Source of the DNA: Phascolarctos cinereus
Taxonomy: Eukaryota > Chordata > Mammalia > Diprotodontia > Phascolarctidae
DNA length: 64,000 nt
Reading direction: 5' to 3'
NCBI RefSeq assembly: GCF_002099425.1
Contig: NW_018344008.1
Span: 10,036,501 to 10,100,500 of the forward strand
Shown: piece by piece, positions 23,649 to 34,256 of the stretch
Layout of the letters: the number at the start of each line of letters is the position of its first letter
How positions within the stretch are numbered: the stretch's first letter is position 1
The notes under the pieces: model-generated
The model's input: only the letters and a program-made list of their open reading frames with translations
Databases searched by the model: none
What the model was told of the DNA's origin: nothing
Translations under genes and position numbers: made by a program

Positions 23649-24478
23649 GGCACAGGATGAGTTGAAGATGAAGGGGTAATATCTGGAGAAAAAAATTAAG
23701 GGGTGAGAGAGGATTGTACTGGGACAAGGAGAAAGGGAGACATAGAACAGCTAAATTATCTCACACAAAACAGTCAAGAAAAGGCTCTTACAGTGGAGGG
23801 GAAACAGGGGAAGGTGAGAGGGAATGAGTGAATCTTATTCTCATAGGATTTAGCTTAAGGAGGGAATAACATACACTCTCAATTGGGTACGGAAATCTGT
23901 CTTGCCCTATAGGAAAATAGGAGGAGAAGGAGACAAGAGAGTAGGGGAATGATAGAGAGGAGGGCAGATTGGGAAAGGGGGTAATCAGAAGCAAACACTT
24001 CTGGGGATGGACAGGGTCAAAAGGAAGAATAGAATCAATGGGGGGGGGATAGGATTAAGGGAAATAGAGTTAGTTTTTCACAACATGACTACTCTGGAAG
24101 TGTTTTGCATAACTTCACATGTATAACCTATACTGAGTTGCTTGCCTTTTCAATGAGGGTGGTTGGGGAGGGAGGAAGGGAGAAAATTTGGAACCCAAAG
24201 TTTAAAAACACATGTTTAAAAAATGTTTTCACATGCAATTGGGAAATAATAAATACAAGAAATGGGGTATAGAAATCTATTCTTCCCTACAGGAAAATAG
24301 AAGGGGAAGGGGACAAGAGAAGAGGAGGAGAGATAGAAGGGAGGGCAGACTAGAGGAAGGGATATTTAGAATACATGCCATCTTGGATTGAGGGAAGAGG
24401 CGAGAAGAGGTGAAAATTTGGAACTCAAAATCTTATGGAAGTAAATGTTAAAAACTTAAAAAAAATTAAAAAAAAATA

Positions 24479-24494
24479 AAATCATAGCTTTTGG
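24479..24494. repeat. Target-site duplication, right copy
   Basis: Identical 16-mer to 21510-21525; the older L1 resumes after it. Confidence 0.95.
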
Positions 24495-25330
24495 ATAATA
24501 GTACAATTATTTTAAATTATATTGTCAGTTTTTTTTTAAAGTGAGAGGCTTCACATTTTCTACTTTTTTTAATCTTTTGACCATTCTGAGATATCTTGTT
24601 GTCACATGGATTCATTGATTTCTGCTTGGTTCCTTTCTGATTTTTTATTTCTTGTGTTTAGATGATAATTCTCCTTCTAAGTCTTTTCTGCTTTCCCCCC
24701 CTTTTCCCTTTCTCATTTCTTTTCCAATTCTTTCCTCTATTCCCTTCATTTGATTTTTAACCCTTTTTAAAATTTGCTTTATTTCTTTTAGGAATTCTAA
24801 TTAACTTTGTGGTCTAACTTTTTCTTTGAGGATTTGCTTTCAGATGGTTTTTTAGTTATTCTCTTCTTCTGAGTTTTTGTCTTATGGAGGGGAACTCCAT
24901 AATAACACTAAAATAGCTCATTCTTCTAGCTTATTTATAAGATTGTGTTAGGCCAGCTATACATCTTCATAGAGGGAATGTCAGGGTCTTATTTGGGCCT
25001 GATTTGCATTCTCATCTGGGCTAGTGCAGCTTTCTCTGGGTCTGAAATGCTGTGTTTTTCAAGCATCACTTGAAACAATAGGACCAGGGAGCTGCAAACT
25101 TTCAGTGAGTCCTAAGTGGTCGGATGTAGGGTACATTTTGGTCACTGTCCTCATGGACTTTCCAGGATCAAGAACCCGCATTGGGTTTAGTGAACACAAC
25201 TATACACTTGTCTCTGGATGGTGCTCCAGTAGGCAGTTGCTGTTCCCAACCCCTGCCAGCTAGCTGGAAGATTCAGATTTCAGAATTTCACAACAATAGA
25301 CCTGAAGGTGTGAGAAATCACTACTGATGT
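24495..25330 (-). mobile_element. Old L1/HAL1 ORF1 and 5' UTR
   Basis: The minus strand reads from a decayed ORF1 coiled-coil region (24500-24870; AAGTCTTTTCTGC, TCTTTCCTCTATTCCC) into a GC-richer 5' UTR (24870-25330). It continues the fragment at 21390-21509. No monomer array or intact start was seen. Confidence 0.5.
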
Positions 25331-25499
25331 GGTCATTGAGAAATCACTACTGAGTTTGGCAGTCTTATTAAAGCTTTGTTAGAATTGTCCTCAGAATAGC
25401 TGGGCTGTATTGATTATTCTCAATCCCTTATTTTTGCTGGTCCTCCAATCTGCATTATTCTCAAGTGTATTTTTTTTCCTTCTCCCCCCAAAAGCTATA

Positions 25500-25805
25500 A
25501 GTACCCCAAAGCAGTGGAATTTTCTCCATTCTATCTCCTGACTTCCCTGACTGTCTTTAGCTTCCAGATAAATTCTCACTTTTTGCAAGAAGCTTGTCCC
25601 AACCACTCTCAACCTTGTCTCTAAGATTATCTCTAATCTATCTTGTCCATTATTTTGTTTGTGCAGTGTTATTTGCATTGTCTCTCCTACAGAATCCTTG
25701 AGAGCAGGGACTTTTTTTTTTGCCTTTTTTTCTTTTGTATCCCTAGCATTTAGCACAATACCTGGCCCATAGTAGGTGTTTAATAAATATTTGTTGACTT
25801 GACTT
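25500..25805 (+). mobile_element. L2 LINE, 3' end
   Basis: TCTCTCCTACAGAATCCTTGAGAGCAGGGAC...TTTTGTATCCCTAGCATTTAGCACAATACCTGGCCCATAGTAGGTGTTTAATAAATATTTGTTGA is a clear L2 terminus. The 121-codon minus-strand frame 25391-25756 is antisense to it and is not a gene. Confidence 0.92.
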
Positions 25806-25834
25806 GATCTTATGCCTTCCTTTGTCTTCCAAGA

Positions 25835-26960
25835 GTTTACCTCTCTGATAATCTCTTTGTGTTGTGCCTCATTTTCAATCTCCCTTCATCTACACGCACT
25901 TTCCCAGTTGCTTACAAATACGTCCAGTTCTTTCCCATCCTCAAAAAAAACTTCACTTGATATTTCCATCCCTGAATATTACTATTCCATAGTTTTACTT
26001 CTTTCTTCAGTCAAATGTCTGGAAATAGTTGCCAACAATAGTTGTTTCCATTTTCTTACATCAACCCCTCAGTCTAGCATCTGATTTTATCACTTAGTCA
26101 AAACTGATCTCTCTAAATTTACCAATGAGCTCTTCATTGCCAAATCAAGTGATCTTTTCTCAGTCCTTCACCTTTCTCAAGCACTTTATGCTATTTGTTA
26201 CTCCCTATCCTCTTTGGTTTTTTGTGACACTGATCTCTTCTAGTTCTCTGCCTTCCTTCTCTGTATAAATTGTAGGCCCAGTCCTCTGTCCTGATATTTT
26301 TTCTCTTTTCTCTCTAGACTTTTTGTCACTCAACTTCTCAGCTCTCCTGGGTCTAACTAATTCTTCTATGTAGACATGTTCTAAATTTTACAATCAGCCC
26401 TATTCTTTCTCTTGAACTTCATTCCTGCTTCCTTAATTGCCTATTAGATATCTCCAAGTGAACATTCTATGGGCATTTCACTATTACCACATATAAAAAT
26501 GGAACTATTCCTTTTCCCAGAAAATAATCCCTCTTTACAACTCTCTATTTCTCTTGAGGACACCATCTTTTCAGTCACCCAGATTTGCAGTTTTAAGGTC
26601 ACACTTAATTCTTCCTTCTCCCTCACCACCCACATTCAATTTGTTGCTATAACTTCTTAACTCTGCCTTTGAAGTCAATCCCCTTCTCTCCACTCACATG
26701 ATTACTGACCATCATTTTGTATTCCCTGAATACATCCTTCTAATTGGTCTCCCTGATTTTAGTCTTTGACCTCTTTGATTTACTCTTCACATAGCTGCTA
26801 GCTTGATATTCCTAAAGCTAGATCTCAACCATGCTTAAGAAGCTCCAGTAACAGCCTCTTACCTTTAGGATAAAATAAAAAGTCCTCTATTTGGCATGTA
26901 AATTCATTTACAGTCTGACTCCAGCCTATTCCTCCAAACTTATTTAACAGTTTTTTCCCT
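25835..26960 (+). mobile_element. L2 LINE, ORF region, interrupted by SINE
   Basis: CCAATGAGCTCTTCATTGCCAAATC, TCTTCTAGTTCTCTGCC, CCCAGTCCTCTGTCCTGATA, ACCCACATTCAATTTGTTGC, TTGATATTCCTAAAGC and GTCCTCTATTTGGCATGTAAA follow the L2 RT and C-terminal order over 1.1 kb. The frame is lost throughout. It resumes at 27243 after a SINE. Confidence 0.88.
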
Positions 26961-27242
26961 CATACATGGCAGCTAGGTGGTGCAGCACTGGGTTTGGAGT
27001 CAGGAAGCCCTGAGTTCAAATTTGGAGGCAGACACTTCATAGATGTGTGGTCCTTGGTAGGTCACTTAACTTCTGTTTGCCTCAATTACCTGATCTGTAA
27101 AATGGGAATAATAATAATAGCACCTACTCCTCAGGGTTGCTGTGAGAATTAAACTATTAATTGTAAATTGCTTAGCACAGTGCCTAGCATATAGTAAGTG
27201 CTCTATAGATGTTAGCTATTATCATCATCATCATTATTATTA
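26961..27242 (+). mobile_element. MIR-type SINE with GGCAGCTAGGTGG head, inserted in L2
   Basis: Head ATGGCAGCTAGGTGGTGCAGCA, GGAGTCAGGAAGCCCTGAGTTC, GTCACTTAACTTCTGTTTGCCTCA, TCTGTAAAATGGGAATAATA, GCACCTACTCCTCAGGG and the tail AGTAAGTGCTCTATAGATGTTAGCTATTAT. It is an essentially complete copy ending in an (ATC/ATT)-rich tail. L2 continues on both sides. Confidence 0.9.
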
Positions 27243-27420
27243 TATAAACTCTATATTCCATTCAACTTTGTCTACTTCCTATTCTCCATAAATGACATTC
27301 CTTCTTCTATCTTCATGGTTTGTATAGGCTCTTATTTTCTATTCTTGGAATGCACCTTCTCCTTACCTCTGCTTCATAGAATTGCCAGCCTCCTTCAAAG
27401 CTTATCTCAGTTATTCTTTT
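27243..27420 (+). mobile_element. L2 LINE, continuation
   Basis: TTGGAATGCACCTTCTCCTTACCTCTGC, AGAATTGCCAGCCTCCTTCAAAGC continue the L2 C-terminal region. The very 3' end is missing; an L1 fragment follows. Confidence 0.85.
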
Positions 27421-27830
27421 TATGAGACAAATATGATCTGGAAATCCAAACAAAAGAGGGATACAGCAGAGAAGAAGAAATACAGACCAATTTCATTAGT
27501 CAATACAGACACAAAGACTCTAAATAAAATCTAAGCAAAGAAACTATGATATGTGTGTATATATATACGTATTTAACATAGAAACATATATTTAATGTTA
27601 ACTATGACGAATTTGAATTTGTATGAGGATGCAAGGATGATTCAACATTAAGAAAAATAATTAGCATAATTAATCACATGGACAGAAAAAAAGTACATGA
27701 TTATATAAATAGATGCAGAACAAAATCTTGAAAAATGCAACATTCATTTATATTTTAAAACTTAAAAAAGGCATGAAAAGACCCCACTTTAATCAATCAA
27801 AAATACATATCCAAAATTAAACATTGGGAT
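27421..27830 (+). mobile_element. L1 ORF2 RT fragment
   Basis: TACAGACCAATTTCATTAGTCAATA (YRPISL region), GCAAGGATGATTCAACATTAAG, AATAATTAGCATAATTAATCACATGGA and AATAGATGCAGAACAAAATC follow the order of L1 RT domain blocks. Decayed, with no readable frame. Confidence 0.75.
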
Positions 27831-28540
27831 TATTTTTAGTAGAGAAGCATTGCTCTAATATCTATGATATATAGACACAAAGTTTTTGTATAGTCTATAA
27901 GTTTGGGGCCCCTCTAGTTCTTATTCTTACTCCATATTTTCCAACATATCTCCTACTCCCATTTTTTCCATCTTTTATTGGAAATCATCGATTCTCAAAA
28001 GGTACATATCAACTTAATTTGTCAGATTTTGTTGCATTCCTTGCAGAATTTCTCTATCTTCTGCAATGAATGTTCTATAAGCATCGATTATGTTCATGGT
28101 GGTCTTTTTTGCAAATTCTTATCATAAGCACTACAAGGTCAAATGTCCCATTAAATTATTTTTCTTGTTGTCTTTGGATGTCTGAGAAAAAACAACTATA
28201 CCAAGTCCTTTATTTATCTTCCCAAGGAGAATGTGTGAGTCATTCTACCACTTAGCTGCAACTTCCTTTTCTCTTTTGAATTCAGTTATAGTGAGAATGT
28301 CAACAAGGAGATGATTTAGCTCCTTTAGTGGTAAGCCCAATTTCTGGCCAATTGACATAGATCCCACATTTAGAATACAAATACAAGTAAATATTTAGAG
28401 ATGGTCTGAAATCTGGAAGTATTAGCACCTTCTTTTCCACAGTCTGATACCATAACTGAAGAAGCAGAAAAAGCCACACTGGACTTATAGCCATTTTGTT
28501 CAATTATTTGTTTTCTGTTCAAGGGCCAAGATGAGTGCTA
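27831..28540. other. Unassigned
   Basis: Its structure resembles an old LINE (a long minus-strand-like text including TTCTATCTTCTGCAATGAATG), but I cannot place it in a family. The small frames at 28070-28255 and 28300-28503 have no domain. Confidence 0.25.
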
Positions 28541-28788
28541 GTGTTTGTGCTTTCAGGGAAGCAGGGGTCCTTCCTGGGTAAGATCAGAGCACTGACCAGG
28601 AGAACAGTGACCACACTTCTCCCTGGATCACACAACCTTGGAGGCACTGAAAACTTGCAGACCCTCAGAACTTGTTCTGAAAACAGAAGCATAAAACAGC
28701 CTAAAGTTTGGAACAGTCCCTCCTCACCCCAAAGGGAGCAGAGCCCAACTTTAACATAAAGCTCAAAGTCAAGAAATAGGTTGGAAAA

Positions 28789-29800
28789 ATGAGCAAATAA
28801 CAAAAATAATTTGACAATAAAAAGCTACTATGATGGCAGAGAAGACCAAGACATAAACTTGAAAGATGATAATAATGTGAAAACACCTACAAACAAAGCC
28901 TCAAAGAGAAAGGCTAATTGGACTCAAATCCAATAAGAATTCCTGCAAGACATTAAAAAAAGAAATGAGTAGTAAAGGGAAATTTGGGAAAAGAAATGAG
29001 AATGATGCAAAAATATGAAAGTAGAATTAATGGCTTGGTAAAAGAAGCACAGAAAACACTTCCTTAAAAAAACAGAATTGGCCTAATAGTAAAATAGTCA
29101 CAAAAATTCACTGAAGAAAAGAACTCCTTAAAAAGCAGAATTGGCCAAATAGCAAAAGAAAAACATAAACTAATTGAAACCAATAATCCCTTAAAAATTG
29201 GAATTGGGCAAGTGGAAACTAATGACTCCATGAGACATCAAGAAACAATAAAAGAAAGTTAAAAGAATGAACAAGAAGAAAATGTGAAATATCTCATCAG
29301 AAAAACAACTGATCTAGAAAATCGATCAAAGAGAGATTACTTAAGAATTATTAAGCCACTTGAAAATTCTAATAAAAATAGAGCCTCAATATCATATTTC
29401 AAGAAATTTGTTAAGGAAACCTGTCCTGATATCTTAGGTCCAGAGAGTAAGAAAGAAATTGAAAGAATCTACCAATCACTTCCTGAAAGAGATTCCAAAA
29501 TGGAATCTCTTAGGAATATTATAGCCAAATTCCAGAGCCCCATTTTATCACACAAGATTTAGCAGCTTCCATGTTAAAGGAGCAGAGGGCTTAGAATATG
29601 ATATTCTGGAAAGCAAAGGAGCTAGGATTACAACCAAGAATAACCTACCTAGCAAAATTGAGTATAATCCTTCAGGGAAAAAGAATATTTAATAAAAAGG
29701 AGGACTTTCAAGCATTCCTGGTGAAAAGATCAGAACTGTACAGAAATTTCAACTTTTAAACACAAGACTCAAGAGAAGCATAAAAAGATAAACATGAAAG
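28789..29800 (+). pseudogene. L1 ORF1, broken
   Basis: The best readable piece is 29284-29562 with KYLIRKTTDLENRS, an RRM-like body and CPDILGPESKKEIERIYQSLPERDSKM, which leads into the C-terminal domain. The coiled-coil part lies at 28950-29280 in broken frames. A stop follows three codons after the initiating ATG. The intact product would bind L1 RNA. The C-terminal domain around 29600-29770 is in another frame. Confidence 0.85.
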
Positions 29801-30850
29801 AGAAATGGTAAGAGACTCAATAAAGTTAAACTGTTTACCTTCCTATATAGGAAGATTATACATGTAATTCCTAAGAATTTTATCATTATTATGGAAGTTA
29901 GAATCAGTCTACATAAAAAGAGAGTAGGAATCAGTTGATTGCGTTGGAATGATCTAAAAAAAGGGTGAGAAAGAGAGAAGCACTGGGAGAAGGAGAGAAC
30001 GGAGAGGTGGAATGGGGAAAATTATCTCACATAAAACAAGAATACAAGGAAAACTTCTATTGGAGAGAAAAATGGGGATAGGGTGGGCAATGCTTGAACC
30101 TTACTCTCATTGTGATTGGTTCAAAGAGGAAAGAATATACATGAACATGTATATATACATATATCTGTGTGTGTATACACTCAGAGTTTGGTAAAGAAAT
30201 CTATCTTACCCAACAGGGAAATAGGAGGAGAAGGAGATAAGAGAAAGGGGAAGATTACAAAAGGAAGGGAAGATTAAGAGAGACAGTAGTCAGAAGTAAA
30301 ACAGACTTGAAGTGGGACAGGATAAAAAGAGAGAAGGATAAACAAAAGAAATAGGATGGTGGGAAATGCACAATAACTGAATAGGAATATGAGGAGTTAA
30401 TCCATAAAATAGAAATGAATAGCAGCATGGATTAGAAACCAGAATTTAAAAAAATGTTTACAAGGGACAAGCTTGAAGCAGAAACACCCCCACAAACATA
30501 GAATTAAAATAAAGGAGATGGAGCAGAACCTACTATACTTATGCTGGAGCAAAAAAAAAAAAAAAAAGGAAGGGGTTGCAATCATGATATCAAAGAAAGC
30601 AAAAGCAAAAATAGACCCAATGAAAAGAGAAAATCAGGAAAAGTATGTTTACATAAAAGGTACCATAGACAGTGAAGAAACATAAAAAATACAGCTTTTC
30701 TATGATAAAGGCCTCAGTTTTCAAATATATAGAGAACTGAGTAAAATTTAAAAAAATAAGAGCCATTTCCCAATTGGTAAGAGATCAGAGGATATGAACA
30801 GGTAGTTTTCGAAAGAAGAAAACAAAACTATCTATAGTAATATGAAAAAA

Positions 30851-30864
30851 TTCTCTAAATCACT
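30851..30864. repeat. Target-site duplication, left copy
   Basis: TTCTCTAAATCACT occurs here and at 35254-35267, bounding the minus-strand L1 between them. The host L1 text is continuous once the insert is removed. Confidence 0.95.
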
Positions 30865-31219
30865 TTTTACTTTTATTTTAATATTTTGTTTTTAATTTTA
30901 CCCAGTTACATGTAAAAACAATTTTAGCATTCATCTTCAAAACTCTGGGTTCCAAATTCTCTCCTTTCCTCCCTCTTCACCCCGCCCCTCCATCGAGAAG
31001 GCAAGCAGTTCAATATAGGTTATACATGCAGTCATGCAAAATGCACCCATAATGGTCATGTTATGAAACAAAATATAAACAAAAAACCTCAAGAAAAATA
31101 AAGTAAAAAAAAAAGTAGGCTTCAATCTGTATTTATACACCATCATTTTTTTCTCTGGGGTTGGACAGCATTTTTCACCAAAAGTCCTTCAGAGTTGTCT
31201 GGGATTGTTGTGTTACTGA

Positions 31220-31955
31220 GAATAGCTAAGTCATTCACAGCTGATCATCTTACAATATTGCAGTTGCTTTGTATAGAATACATTATTTTACTTTGTATCA
31301 GCCTATGCAGGTCTTTCCAGGTTTTTCTGAGAGCATTCTGTTCATCATTTCTTATACTACAATAGTATTCCATCATAATTACATACCACAACTTGTTCAG
31401 TCATTCCCCAATTGATGGGCATCCCCCCAATTTCTAATTCTTTGCCCTCAGAAATTAGCTGCTAAAAATATTTTTGGACATATGGGTTCTTTTCCTGTTT
31501 GTTTTTTATCTTTTTTGGGATAGAGACCTACTAGTGGTATTGGTAGATCAAAGGGTATGTATGGTTTTATAGCCCTTTGGGCATAGTTCCAAATTGCTCC
31601 AAAGAATAGTTGAATCAGTTCACAACTCCACCAACAGTGCATTAATGTTTCATTTTCCCCACATCCCCTCCAACACTTGTCATTTATCTTTTCTGTCCTA
31701 TTAGCCAATCTAATAGGTATGAGGTAGTAGCATCTCAGAATTGTTTTAATTTGCATTTCTCCTACGAATAGTGCATTAGAGTATTTTTTTTTCATATAGC
31801 TATAAATGGCTTTCATTACTTCATCTGAAAACTGATCGTATCTCTTGGTCATTTATCAATTTTTATAAATTTATAAATTTGTAAAATTTATAAATTTGCC
31901 TCAGTTCTCTAAATATTTGAGAAATGAGGTATTTCTCAGAGAAACTTGCTTCAAA
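31220..31955 (-). pseudogene. L1 ORF2 C-terminal relic
   Basis: The frame 31448-31852 has the L1 cysteine-rich C-terminal motif: CWRGCGENETLMHCWWSC. It is followed by a block ending IWNYAQRAIKPYIPFD, and by LVGLYPKK. In the full ORF2 this domain binds RNA. The RT is absent upstream because of the internal deletion. Stops downstream of 31448 break the end. Confidence 0.9.
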
Positions 31956-32403
31956 ACTTTTTTCACAGTTAATATTGTTAACTGTATTTCCCTCCATCCT
32001 ATTCCCCCATTTATTCTATTTTCTCTCTCCTTTCATCCTGTTCCTCTTCAAAAGTGTTTTTTGTTTCTGACCACCTGTCCTCCTATCTGCCCTCCCTTCT
32101 ATCACCTTCCCGCTTTTCTTATCCCCTTGCCCTCCTACTTTCTGTAGGGTAAGATAGGTTTCTATACCCAATTGAGTGTGTATGCTATTCCCTCTTCGAG
32201 CCCATTCTGATGAGAGCAAGTTTCACTCATTCCCTTTCACCTCCCCCCTTCCCCTCCACTGCAAAAGCTTTTTCTTGTCTCTTTTATGCGAGATAATTTA
32301 TCCCATTCTACCTCTCTCTTTCTCTTTCTCCCAGTACATTCCTCTCTCACCTCTTAATTTATTTTTTAGATATCATCTCTTCATATTCAACTCACTCTGT
32401 GTT

Positions 32404-32500
32404 CTCTGTCTACATATATATATATATATACACACACATATGTATACATATACACATACATATATGTAAGTATGTATGTATGTATACACATACAAACGTA
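32404..32500 (+). repeat. TA/CA-rich microsatellite in L1 intergenic region
   Basis: Alternating TATATA, CACACA and TGTATG units. They sit at the same element position as the GATA tract at 23589 and the TATC tract at 57571. Confidence 0.9.
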
Positions 32501-32689
32501 TCCAACTACCCTAATACTGACAAAGGTCTCATGAGTTACTAATATCATCTTTCCACCTAGGAATGTAAACAGTTCAACTTTAATAAGTCTCTTATGATTT
32601 CTGAAAGCTCTTATTAGTTACAAATATAATCTTCCCATGTAGGAATACAAACACCCAAAACTTATTAAGTTCCTTATGATTTCCCTTTC

Positions 32690-33787
32690 CTGTTTACCTT
32701 TTAATGCTTCTCTTGAGTTTTGTATTTGAAAGTCAAATTTTCTATTCAGCTCTGGACTTTTCATCAAGAATGCTTGAAAGTCCTCTATCTCATTGAATAT
32801 CCATTTTGCCCTATAGGATTATACTCAGTTTTGCTGGGTATGTGATTCTTAGTTTTAATCCCAGCTCCTTTGCCCTGTGGAATATTATATTCCAAGGCCT
32901 CTGATCCTTTAATGTAGAAGCTCCTAAATCTTGTGTTATCCTGACTATAGCTCCACCATATTTGTATTATTTCTTTCTGATTACTTGCAATATTTTCTCC
33001 TTGACCTAGGAACTCTGGAATTTGGCTATAATATTGCTAGGAGTTTTCATTTTGGGATCCCTTTCAGGAAGTGATTGGTGGATTCTTTTCATTTCTATTT
33101 TATCCTCTGGTTCTAGAATATCAGGGCAGTTTTCTTTGATAATTTCTTGAAAGATGATATCTAGACTCTTTTTTATGATCATGGCTTTCAGGTAGTCCAA
33201 TAATTTTTAAATTATCTCTCTTGGATCTATTTGCCCCGTCATTTGTTTTTCAATGAGATATATCCAATTGTTTTCTATTTTTTCATTCTTTTGTTTTTGT
33301 TTTATTGTTTCTTGATTTCTCATAAAGTCATTAGCTTCCATTTGCTCCATTCTAATTTTTAAGGAATTATTTTCTTCAGTGAGCTTTTGGATATCCTTTT
33401 CCATTTGGCCAATTCTGCTTTTTAAGGCATTCTTCTCATTAGCTTTTTGGACCTCTTTTAACATTTGACCTCGTCTGTTTTTTAAGGTGATGTTTTCTTT
33501 AGTATTTTTTTGTTTGTTTGTGTGTGTCTCCTTTACCAAGCTGTTGATTTGTTTTTCATGATTTTCTTTCATCGCTCTCATTTCTCTTCCCAGTTTTTCC
33601 TCTGCCTTTCTTACTTGCTTTTCAAAATCCTTTTTAAGCTCTTCCATGTCCTGAGACCCATTCATATTTTTCTTGGAAACTTCGGGTGTAGGAGCTTTGA
33701 CTATGTTGTCTTCTGAGTGTGTGTTTTGATCTTCCTTGTCACCATAGTTACTTTCTATAGTCAGTTTTTTCTCTTGTTGTTGCTCAT
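32690..33787 (-). pseudogene. L1 ORF1 (RNA-binding chaperone), longest intact frame in the window
   Basis: The frame 33207-33890 runs 227 codons and includes a long heptad-rich coiled coil (DMEELKKDFEKQ, then RRGQMLKEVQKANEKN, RIGQMEKDIQKLTEENNSLK). The RRM entry and DYLKAMIIKKSLDIIFQEIIKENCPDILEPEDKIE lie in 33006-33200 in the next frame. The C-terminal domain follows to about 32690 (reverse of AAATTTTCTATTCAGCTCTGG). The family ATG near 33787 is out of frame with the 227-codon piece. At least two frame changes break it. Confidence 0.88.
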
Positions 33788-34256
33788 TTTCCCAGAGAAT
33801 TTTTAACTTTTTAAAAAACCTTTTTTCAAAGTAGGGCTCTGCTTCCAGGGTGGAGGGCACACTGTCCCAAGCTTCGGAGGTTTTGTACATCTGTTTTCAG
33901 AGGTACTTCTAGGGACTTGTAAGCTTTCAGTCCTTCCAGGTTGGTGTGATCTAAGGAGAGGTGTTTACTCCTTTCCTGGCCTGTGTTCTGGTCTGTAAGT
34001 GACCACAAGCACTCTTTTCTTCCCTGGAACTTTGAGGAGGGTTCCCTCTCCCCTACCCTGTGGAAGCAAGCTCTGCTATGCTAGTATTCCTCTTCACCGT
34101 GGGACTGACACCTAGGAGTGTAACCTGGATCTAAGTATGGGCAAAGCAACAGAGTCCTGTCTCAGTGCTAGCAAAAAGACCTTTATAATCTCCTTCTGAC
34201 CAGTTGTCACTTGCTGTCTATGGGCTGAGAGCTCTGGAAGCAGCCCCTGCCACTTC
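33788..34256 (-). promoter_or_regulatory. L1 5' UTR, proximal part
   Basis: Minus-strand 5' UTR, GC-richer than ORF1, with the block CTCCTTGGTGTGATC-like / CAGAGGTACTTCTAGGGACTTG shared with 22160-22300 and 48240-48330. L1 5' UTRs act as internal RNA polymerase II promoters in general; activity here is not shown. It is cut at 34257 by a nested L1. Confidence 0.7.

Larger units (their letters stand above)
21526..24478 (+). mobile_element. HAL1-like ORF2-less L1 derivative, full length with TSD
   Basis: The order is: 5' end GAGGTGGAGCCAAGATGG, 5' UTR (21526-22378), ORF1 (22379-23480), intergenic region with a GATA tract (23480-24070), a direct junction at about 24069-24080 into an L1 3' end (24080-24255), then a second intergenic-type block and second 3' end (24256-24478) with an A-rich tail. 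No endonuclease or RT is present. The 16-bp target-site duplication shows it inserted as this 2.95-kb unit, so the missing ORF2 predates insertion. This is the layout of half-L1 (HAL1) elements, which rely on L1 in trans. Confidence 0.88.
28545..30864 (+). mobile_element. L1 5' UTR, ORF1, intergenic region and ORF2 start (left half of split L1)
   Basis: Partial 5' UTR (28545-28788), then ORF1 from ATGAGCAAATAA at 28789, which meets a stop at codon 4. The ORF1 body includes 29284-29562 (YLIRKTTDLENRSKRDYLRI...CPDILGPE). An intergenic region at 29810-30370 follows, then an endonuclease-start block (GGGAAATGCACAATAACTG...CAAAAATAGACCCAATGAAAAG). At about 30680 the sequence jumps from the endonuclease to the ORF2 C-terminus (AAGGCCTCAGTTTTC...ATAGAGAACTGAG), losing roughly 2.7 kb. 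It is then split at 30865 by a minus-strand L1 and resumes at 35268. Confidence 0.85.

Noticed and set aside
25391-25756. 121-codon minus-strand frame
   Set aside because: Antisense to an L2 3' end.
27831-28540. Possible old RTE LINE remnant
   Set aside because: No readable RT or endonuclease motif in any frame.
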